Shown piece after piece: positions 1 through 5,170 of a DNA stretch of 7,391 bases. A program made the translations under genes and the position numbers. A model generated the notes under the pieces. That model was not told the DNA's origin, did no database searches, and was given only the letters and a program-made list of their open reading frames with translations. This stretch comes from CAZPWQ01 sp964590495 (GTDB taxonomy: Bacteria > Bacteroidota > Rhodothermia > Balneolales > Balneolaceae): assembly GCA_964590495.1 (NCBI GenBank), contig CAZPWQ010000143.1:1-7391 (forward strand), written 5' to 3'. How positions within the stretch are numbered: the first letter of the stretch is position 1; each line of letters opens with the position of its first letter.

Positions 1-8
1 AAGAGCAG

Positions 9-440
9 TTTGCCATCGACCTGACGACGGAAGGGGAAGGTGAGGTCAGCCTCGAGCCCGACAAAGAGCAGTACGCGGATGGCGAAGAAGTGATCCTCAC
101 CGCCGAACCTTCGGAAAGTTGGCAGTTTGATCGTTGGGAAGGCGATCTGCAGACCAGCGAAAATCCCGATACACTGATCATGGATGCAGATAAACACATT
201 ACTGTTGTCTTTGAGAGCATTGAATTCACAATTGATGTTACGATAGAGGGTGAAGGCACCGTGATTCGTAATCCGGATAAGGAACAGTATCAGTCCGGGG
301 AAAATGTTACCGTGGTAGCAGAGCCGGCGGCCGACTGGCAATTTGTGCGCTGGGAAGGTGACCTTGAAAGCGAAAATAACCCCGAAACAGTGGTTATGGA
401 GGAGGATAAAGCGCTGGAAGTGGTATTCGAAACGAAACCC
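9..440 (+). repeat. Two tandem 72-residue divergent InlB B-repeat (Flg_new_2-like) units
   Basis: Two protein repeats follow each other with an exact 216-base period (9-224 and 225-440). Each starts F-(A/T)-I-D-(L/V)-T, passes through E-G-E-G and P-D-K-E-Q-Y, then W-Q-F-x-R-W-E-G-D-L, a D/N-rich turn with N-P-(D/E)-T, and ends V-V-F-E. That pattern (G-x-V, P-x-x-x-x-Y-x-x-G, a W-x-G-D core and a final V-F-E) is typical of the divergent InlB B-repeat family found as beta-rich stalk modules in secreted and surface proteins. Many third positions differ between the copies, so this is not a recent duplication. The first copy begins at the window edge, so further copies upstream are likely. Confidence 0.8.
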
Positions 441-721
441 GTTTCACACGGATATGTGGAGGGAGTGACGCCGAGCAATTCACCTCGTTTGCCGAGAGAA
501 CCTATCCGACAATCCAGGCCGGCTGGGAAGGTCCCGGCGGAGATAAGCGATGGCTGGCCAGAAATATAGGAGCAACCGAAGATCCCGATTCATTTGACGA
601 TGAGGACCCGGCGAGCAACGGCTGGTATTTTCAGTTTAATTTATCCCAGGGTCATTATCATAATGGAGAACCGATCATCTATGGCGGATCCATTACCCCC
701 GGCGGCAGCTTTATCATCGGG

Positions 722-1084
722 ATGCCGCAATTTCCGGACTGGGAAGAACAAAACGATCCCTGCGTGCTACTATTTGGCGGAACCTGGAGAGTACCAACCA
801 GTGAAGAGTGGGAAAGCTTTCATAAAGCATCCGAGGAAAACGGAGGAATGGGGGGCGGAAATGCAGAAGCCGCCTTCAAGTCCGATCTGAAGCTGCATAT
901 AAGCGGAAGCCTTGATTTTCATAGAGCAGGCAGTCATTACCCGGGAATGGGACTATACTGGAGCAGCGATACGAGAAGTGGCGATGGCGCGGGTAAATAC
1001 CTTTATTTCGGTGAAGATTCCGGCGGCGTCGGAGATAACAGGGGTAAAAATCAGGCACTGTCATTACGCTGCATCGAAGATTGA
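722..1084 (+). CDS. FISUMP-type (Fib_succ_major) C-terminal domain, separated from its 5' part by a frameshift
   Basis: This frame is open from 410. The ATG at 722 is its first Met codon near the domain core but is probably an internal Met of the original protein. Upstream of it the frame already reads R-W-L-A-R-N-I-G-A-T (about 548-577), which resembles the start of FISUMP domains. Further family hallmarks are G-G-T-W-R-V-P-T-S-E-E-W (776-811), an L-K-L stretch followed by a Gly-rich segment, Y-W-S-S (956-967), and the terminal S-L-R-C-I-E-D (1061-1081). The family is common in exported proteins of Fibrobacter and Bacteroidota, and its biochemical role is not established. No type IX secretion C-terminal signal follows, because the domain runs to the stop. 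Whether it is expressed independently cannot be told; no ribosome binding site is visible before 722. Confidence 0.6.
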   Translation: MPQFPDWEEQNDPCVLLFGGTWRVPTSEEWESFHKASEENGGMGGGNAEAAFKSDLKLHISGSLDFHRAGSHYPGMGLYWSSDTRSGDGAGKYLYFGEDSGGVGDNRGKNQALSLRCIED

Positions 1085-1287
1085 GTAAGCGAAGTTATCT
1101 CAATAGGAATAAATGAACCATTCGCCGATTTCGAGCAACATGGTTAGGCAGATTGTTAGTAATATTGAAATAGTTTACCACATTCTTCATTCCAAACTCT
1201 TTTGCCAGCTTCACTTTTTATAGTTACTCTAATATTATTTATGGGACGTTAATTCATTTACAAATACACCATCTATAATAACCTGCT
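1085..1287. other. AT-rich intergenic gap without a gene
   Basis: This 203-base gap separates the FISUMP fragment from the small secreted-protein gene. I find no RNA gene, no coding frame of note and no convincing stem-loop with a T-run that would end transcription of the upstream gene. The right part (about 1200-1287) is strongly AT-rich and probably contains the promoter of the next gene. Confidence 0.5.
1274..1279 (+). promoter_or_regulatory. Possible -10 element (TATAAT) just upstream of the secreted-protein gene
   Basis: A perfect TATAAT lies eight bases before the ATG at 1288. No good -35 match sits at 16-18 bases upstream, and in an AT-rich stretch a chance hexamer is quite possible. 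If real, the transcript would start almost at the ATG, giving a nearly leaderless mRNA. That would fit the absence of a Shine-Dalgarno sequence here. Many Bacteroidota instead use a TAnnTTTG -7 box, which I do not find clearly in this gap. Confidence 0.2.
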
Positions 1288-1821
1288 ATGAATTTTTACC
1301 ATAAATCAACGATTCCATCCATACTTTTACTATTGCTTTTCGTTTGTTCATTTCCAGGGAAAGCCCAAACTAATGTTAGTGTTAGCCCGGATGAAACTGC
1401 TATTTATCTTACGCCTGGTACAAATTCTTCACATCATCTCATTGCTCAAAAAGGAGATGTTTTTGAAATCCAAAAAGTCCAGGGGGATTGGGTTCAGATA
1501 AATCTATTTTCAGGAGCTGAGCGATACATTAAAAATTCACAAGTAGAAATGGTCAATGAAATACCACATTATCCTTCTGATCCTGCTATTCGCAACAAAT
1601 TATGCATGAGTACAGCAAAGGCTCAGAGCAAAGCTACGAAAAAGGCTATGTCTGATTATCCCGATAATACAAGACTGCAAGCCACGTATGAAAAAATACT
1701 TTTTGATGAATATATGTTGAATACTTTTAGAAGGTTTGATATTTCAGCGTCTCATTATTCAAAATTAGTTGAATGTGTTAATGATCCTCTACAACCAATA
1801 AATGTAAACATTCAGTACTAG
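1288..1821 (+). CDS. Small secreted protein with SH3b-like domain, function unknown
   Basis: The protein has 177 residues. Residues 1-27 form a clear Sec signal peptide: a Lys near the N-terminus, an I-L-L-L-L-L-F-V core, and a likely cut after K-A-Q, a common Bacteroidota cleavage context. No lipobox Cys follows, so the product is probably periplasmic or released. Residues about 33-88 resemble a bacterial SH3 (SH3b-like) fold: a short strand with A-I-Y-L, then K-G-D-V-F-E-I-Q, G-D-W-V-Q-I, and a final strand around R-Y-I-K. Residues 95-165 look mainly helical and carry Cys106 and Cys163, which could form a disulfide. I recognise no catalytic motif and cannot name the family. The gene is far more AT-rich than its neighbours: two hand-counted 60-base stretches are about 27% and 32% GC. 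It is not obviously in an operon. The ATG at 1288 is supported by the signal peptide starting there. Confidence 0.75.
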   Translation: MNFYHKSTIPSILLLLLFVCSFPGKAQTNVSVSPDETAIYLTPGTNSSHHLIAQKGDVFEIQKVQGDWVQINLFSGAERYIKNSQVEMVNEIPHYPSDPAIRNKLCMSTAKAQSKATKKAMSDYPDNTRLQATYEKILFDEYMLNTFRRFDISASHYSKLVECVNDPLQPINVNIQY

Positions 1822-1886
1822 TTTCAGGTGGTTTAGGTATTGCTGAAATTCTATGTCTGAGGGAATTGAAGGCAGATCAGGTGGAT

Positions 1887-1904
1887 TGGGCGGAGCAACG
1901 CCCA
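1887..1904. other. Perfect 6-bp stem-loop in the gap 3' of both convergent genes
   Basis: TGGGCG (1887-1892), a six-base loop GAGCAA, and CGCCCA (1899-1904) form a GC-rich hairpin between the secreted-protein gene and recG. On neither strand is it followed at once by a T-run, so it is not a textbook intrinsic terminator. It could still mark the 3' end of one transcript. Confidence 0.3.
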
Positions 1905-1918
1905 TTGTGATGAAGTAA

Positions 1919-1965
1919 AAATTTAAAATTAAGAATCCTGCCACTTTGAATCCACAGGACGGCAG
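1919..1965 (-). terminator. Possible recG terminator (weak)
   Basis: Read on the minus strand downstream of recG, CTGCC (1965-1961) can pair with GGCAG (1942-1938) across an 18-base loop. A T-rich tract then follows, running to about 1919 (ATTCTTAATTTTAAATTTTT). The stem is only five base pairs and the loop is large, so this is a weak candidate. The position, 37 bases or more past the recG stop, is reasonable. Confidence 0.28.
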
Positions 1966-2001
1966 AACCCAGCCGCCCGATGGGAGAATTCCTAATTTCC
2001 T

Positions 2002-4134
2002 TCACCCCATCCCATAAAACCGGCTCTTCTCTTTGAAATAGGGGATGAAAACCTTTTTAAGCTCCCTGTTATCAGACTTCCCGAATTTCGGATCTTCATT
2101 GATCAGTTTCCAGGCTTCGGTTTTTGCCTGTTCCAGGAGCCATTGGTCTTCAACAATATCGGCCACTTTGAATTCCGGTAGTCCGCTCTGTTTTGTGCCC
2201 AGGAAATCGCCGGGCCCGCGGAGTTTCAGATCGGCTTCTGCAATTTCAAACCCGTCGTTCGTTTCCGCCATCTTGCGCAGGCGGAACCGGGCCTCTTTAC
2301 TCACTTTCTGTCCGTGTATTAAAACACAATAGCTTTGGCGCTCGCCCCGGCCGATGCGTCCCCGCAGCTGGTGAAGCTGGGAAAGTCCGAAGCGTTCGGC
2401 ATGTTCAACAAGCATGATACTGGCATTGGGCACGTCAACACCCACTTCAATAACCGTAGTCGATACAAGAACCTGGATTTCATTGTTGATGAACTTCTGC
2501 ATCTTTTCATCCTTTTCTTTCGACTTCATGCGACCGTGCAGGAGTCCGACCCGGTGGTCCGAAAAACGCTTGGTGAGCTTCTCAAATCCCGCCGTCGCAT
2601 CCTTCAGATCCATCGCCTCCGATTCTTCCACCAGCGGATAGACGACATATGCCTGTCCGCCCCGGTTCAGCTCTTCCTCGACAAACCGGTAGATATCTTC
2701 ATGTTTAGATTCCGGACGTACGGCCGTCCGGACCGGCTTTCGTCCGCCTGGCAGGCCTTTGATAACCGAAATGTCCAGGTCGCTGTATAACGTCATTGCC
2801 AGTGAACGGGGGATGGGGGTTGCAGACATCACCAGTACATGGGGATGTGAACCCTTCTCGAGAATTTCGGCACGTTGTTTTACACCAAAGCGATGCTGTT
2901 CATCTATGACGGCCAGGCCGAGGTTATGAAACTTAACCTCCTCCTGGATAACCGCGTGCGTACCCACAACAATATGGCAGTTTCCACCTTCGATATCGGT
3001 GAGGATATCGGTACGGAGACTGCTTTTTTGATTGCCGACCAGCAGCCGGATATTGATATCGAGCGGACTGAGAAATTCGGAGAGCGTTCTGTAATGCTGC
3101 TCGGCCAAAATTTCCGTTGGAGCCATAAATGCTGCCTGAAAGCCGTTATCGAGCGCCATTAGAATCGAACCCAGAGCCACAACCGTTTTCCCGGAACCGA
3201 CATCTCCCTGGATAAGCCGGTTCATCTGGCTCCCGGAACGGACATCCTTTTTTATATCAGTGAGCGCAGACTTTTGTCCTTCAGTCATTTCAAAGGGCAG
3301 ATGCTTATTGAAAAAACGCTGCGTGTAATTTCCGAGATCACGAAATATATGTCCCTGCTGTTTTTCAATGATCCTGTGTTTTGTTTTGGCTACGCTCAAT
3401 TCAAAAAGGAAAAGTTCCTCGAACTTAAAGCGATTGAGGGCTTTTTTGTACTCCGATTCCGACTCCGGAAGATGGATCATGCGATAGGCTTCGTATCGGC
3501 CGGGGAGGTTGTGATTCCGTCGTATCTCCTCCGGTAAAAATTCAGGCGGACGTTCATGTTTCAGGATAATCTCCTGCCACTGATGAATCAGCTTGCTGGT
3601 TGTATAGGTTTTCGATAGAGCTTTATTACCCGGATAGATGGGGACGATGCGGGCAATATCACTGATATCGGAAGAATCACTAATCGTATCCACTTCAGGA
3701 TGTGCCATAGAGAGATAACGCCCGTACCGTTTTACTTTGCCGAAAAACGCAACCAGCTGTCCTTCTGAGAACATTTTTTTTATATATCCGGCACCTTTAA
3801 ACCAAACCCCCTTGAGCGAAGCCGTATCATCCTGGATAAGTACCTCAAGGCGTTTCTTTCTCCCGTAACCTTTTTGTTGTATTTTCTTTACGCGCCCAAT
3901 AACGGTAACCTCCTCACCGTTACCACTTAGCTGGCGGATAGAGAGCACCGTTGTCCGATCGAGATATCTTCTTGGAAAGAAATTAAGCAGATCCAAAACA
4001 GTGTTAATCCCGGTCTCGGAAAGAGCCTTAATTCGCTTTGTACTTAAGTGGGGAAGATCAATTAACTTCAAAATAGATATACTGATATATAATTGTATAC
4101 TAGTTATTTTAACTTTTTGAGGCCGTGTCTTCAT
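2002..4134 (-). CDS. recG: ATP-dependent DNA helicase RecG
   Basis: RecG is a cytoplasmic superfamily 2 helicase that unwinds and regresses branched DNA (stalled forks, Holliday junctions, R- and D-loops). With the ATG at 4132-4134 the protein has 710 residues, close to the usual 680-710. The N-terminal wedge region contains F-F-P-R-R-Y-L-D-R (about 53-61) and an OB-fold around 70-160. The helicase core follows: Walker A G-D-V-G-S-G-K-T (310-317), M-A-P-T-E-I-L-A-E-Q-H (motif Ia), D-E-Q-H (411-414), S-A-T-P-I-P-R-S (437-444), L-L-H-G-R-M, and motif VI L-R-G-R-I-G-R-G (590-597). The C-terminal TRG region carries L-K-L-R-G-P-G-D-F-L-G-T (636-647). All key residues are present. The frame extends four codons upstream to a TTG at 4144-4146; I prefer the ATG. 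The gene stands alone and is divergent from the str operon. Confidence 0.97.
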   Translation of the reverse strand: MKTRPQKVKITSIQLYISISILKLIDLPHLSTKRIKALSETGINTVLDLLNFFPRRYLDRTTVLSIRQLSGNGEEVTVIGRVKKIQQKGYGRKKRLEVLIQDDTASLKGVWFKGAGYIKKMFSEGQLVAFFGKVKRYGRYLSMAHPEVDTISDSSDISDIARIVPIYPGNKALSKTYTTSKLIHQWQEIILKHERPPEFLPEEIRRNHNLPGRYEAYRMIHLPESESEYKKALNRFKFEELFLFELSVAKTKHRIIEKQQGHIFRDLGNYTQRFFNKHLPFEMTEGQKSALTDIKKDVRSGSQMNRLIQGDVGSGKTVVALGSILMALDNGFQAAFMAPTEILAEQHYRTLSEFLSPLDINIRLLVGNQKSSLRTDILTDIEGGNCHIVVGTHAVIQEEVKFHNLGLAVIDEQHRFGVKQRAEILEKGSHPHVLVMSATPIPRSLAMTLYSDLDISVIKGLPGGRKPVRTAVRPESKHEDIYRFVEEELNRGGQAYVVYPLVEESEAMDLKDATAGFEKLTKRFSDHRVGLLHGRMKSKEKDEKMQKFINNEIQVLVSTTVIEVGVDVPNASIMLVEHAERFGLSQLHQLRGRIGRGERQSYCVLIHGQKVSKEARFRLRKMAETNDGFEIAEADLKLRGPGDFLGTKQSGLPEFKVADIVEDQWLLEQAKTEAWKLINEDPKFGKSDNRELKKVFIPYFKEKSRFYGMG

Positions 4135-4179
4135 CGGTAAAACCAAGTCATCAAAGAAGTAACAAAAAAGGGATTAAAA

Positions 4180-4222
4180 AATGATATTTTCTTTTATTCT
4201 TAGAAGAAAAATCCTTATCATT
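4180..4222. promoter_or_regulatory. AT-rich inverted repeat upstream of rpsL
   Basis: AATGATA-TTTTCTT (4180-4193) is complementary to AAGAAAA (4204-4210) and TATCATT (4216-4222), with a ten-base loop and a five-base bulge (ATCCT). An alternative smaller dyad is TTCTT-AG-AAGAA (4197-4208). The element lies 43 bases before the rpsL start in the region shared with the recG 5' end. It could be an operator for either gene or, if transcribed, a leader hairpin of the str mRNA. In such AT-rich DNA a chance origin cannot be excluded. Confidence 0.35.
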
Positions 4223-4265
4223 GGCAACTCTTGTTTGACCGAAAAAATTAATAAAGCGTTTAATC

Positions 4266-4637
4266 GTGCCTACTATACAACAACTTATTCGTAAAGGTAG
4301 AAAAAGCAAGCAGAGTAAAACAACTGCTCCTGCTTTGGAAAACTGCCCGCAAAAGCGGGGCGTCTGTGTACGTGTTTATACAACAACACCTAAAAAGCCG
4401 AATTCGGCTCTCAGGAAAGTCGCACGTGTGCGGCTGACCAATGGGTATGAAGTTACAGCTTATATTCCCGGAGAGGGACATAACCTGCAGGAACACAGTA
4501 TTGTGTTGGTGCGCGGCGGCCGTGTAAAAGATTTGCCCGGTGTTCGTTACCACATAGTACGGGGGACTCTCGATACCGCCGGTGTTGAAGACCGCAAGCA
4601 GGGCCGGAGCCTTTACGGCACAAAGAAGCCCAGATAA
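4266..4637 (+). CDS. rpsL: 30S ribosomal protein S12
   Basis: S12 sits at the decoding centre of the 30S subunit and helps monitor codon-anticodon pairing. The product has 123 residues, about the normal length. The start is a GTG at 4266; the conserved N-terminus P-T-I-Q-Q-L-I-R-K-G begins right there, so no other start fits. Family signatures are C-P-Q-K-R-G-V-C (27-34), T-T-T-P-K-K-P-N-S-A-L-R-K (39-51), G-E-G-H-N-L-Q-E-H (69-77) and R-G-G-R-V-K-D-L-P-G-V-R-Y (83-95). Lys43 and Lys88, the positions where streptomycin-resistance changes usually occur, are both wild type. Asp89, the residue methylthiolated by RimO in E. coli, is present. It is the first gene of the str operon, and no Shine-Dalgarno sequence precedes it. 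Confidence 0.99.
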   Translation: MPTIQQLIRKGRKSKQSKTTAPALENCPQKRGVCVRVYTTTPKKPNSALRKVARVRLTNGYEVTAYIPGEGHNLQEHSIVLVRGGRVKDLPGVRYHIVRGTLDTAGVEDRKQGRSLYGTKKPR

Positions 4638-4669
4638 TTAATTGTTTAGTAGGATAAACTGATAGTAAC

Positions 4670-5137
4670 ATGAGAAGAAAAACAGCAGACAAACGTGATG
4701 TACAACCGGATCCCGTATTTGGTGATAAACTGGTTACGCGTTTTGTAAACAATTTGATGAGAGACGGTAAGAAAAACGTAGCTCGTAAGATTCTTTATCA
4801 AGCTTTTGAAATTATTGAAGAACAGACCGGTGAAGAAGGTATGGAAGTATTTAAAAATGCCATGAGCAACGTAACCCCGGTTGTAGAAGTTCGCTCGCGC
4901 CGTGTGGGTGGTTCTACGTACCAGGTACCGGTTGAAGTTCGCCCCGACCGTGGCACAGCATTAGGCATGCGATGGTTGATTAATGCATGCTCGAGCCGAA
5001 ATGATAAATCAATGGCACGACGGCTTTCACGTGAATTGATGGATGCGGCAAATAATGAAGGCGGTGCGGTGCGAAAGAAGGATGAAGTTCACCGCATGGC
5101 AGAAGCAAATAAAGCATTTGCTCATTTTAGATTTTAA
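4670..5137 (+). CDS. rpsG: 30S ribosomal protein S7
   Basis: S7 is a primary 16S rRNA-binding protein that starts assembly of the 3' major domain (the 30S head) and lines the E site. The product has 155 residues, the standard bacterial length. It shows the N-terminal signature D-P-V-F-G-D-K-L-V-T-R-F-V-N-N-L-M (14-30) with D-G-K-K (32-35), the beta-hairpin P-V-V-E-V-R-S-R-R-V-G-G (70-81), and the conserved helix at R-W-L-I-N-A (101-106). The ATG at 4670 follows rpsL by 32 bases. That is too short for the roughly 100-base S7-binding intercistronic element known from E. coli. The gene ends in a double stop, TAATAA (5135-5140). No strong Shine-Dalgarno sequence is seen. Confidence 0.99.
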   Translation: MRRKTADKRDVQPDPVFGDKLVTRFVNNLMRDGKKNVARKILYQAFEIIEEQTGEEGMEVFKNAMSNVTPVVEVRSRRVGGSTYQVPVEVRPDRGTALGMRWLINACSSRNDKSMARRLSRELMDAANNEGGAVRKKDEVHRMAEANKAFAHFRF

Positions 5138-5170
5138 TAACGACTTATTACATAGAGATTTTATTTAGAA

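Larger units (their letters stand above)
3..1084 (+). pseudogene. Repeat-containing surface/exported protein with C-terminal FISUMP-type domain, 5'-truncated and frameshifted
   Basis: The gene enters from the left edge, so its start and any signal peptide are outside the window. The frame whose first full codon is at 3 stays open to a TAG at 567-569 and encodes two InlB-type repeats. Its last part (about 465-566) reads as unconvincing Pro/Arg/Ser-rich sequence. The frame one base back is blocked by TAA at 407-409 but is open from 410 to the TGA at 1082-1084 and encodes a coherent FISUMP-type domain. Both frames are open only in 410-566, so the switch must lie there. Adding one G to the GGG at 461-463 would join V-E-G directly to S-D-A-E-Q-F. 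I see no canonical -1 slippery heptamer. This is either a real disruption or a one-base assembly or sequencing error. If intact, the product would be an extracellular, probably cell-surface, protein; its function is unknown. Confidence 0.72.

Noticed and set aside
410..470. Programmed -1 ribosomal frameshifting joining the two frames
   Set aside because: No X-XXY-YYZ slippery heptamer is present in the overlap in the right frame; a lost base fits better.
594..890. A 98-codon plus-strand open frame overlapping the FISUMP domain
   Set aside because: It is in a different frame from the coherent FISUMP reading, and its translation has no domain features.
2335..2790. A 151-codon open frame on the plus strand inside recG
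   Set aside because: It is antisense to the helicase core of RecG, whose motifs are all intact in the other strand; the translation looks random.
4235..4264. TTGACC and TTTAAT with an 18-base spacer, resembling a sigma-70 promoter for rpsL
   Set aside because: Transcription would begin inside the rpsL coding region, after the GTG start fixed by the conserved S12 N-terminus, so it cannot drive full-length rpsL.
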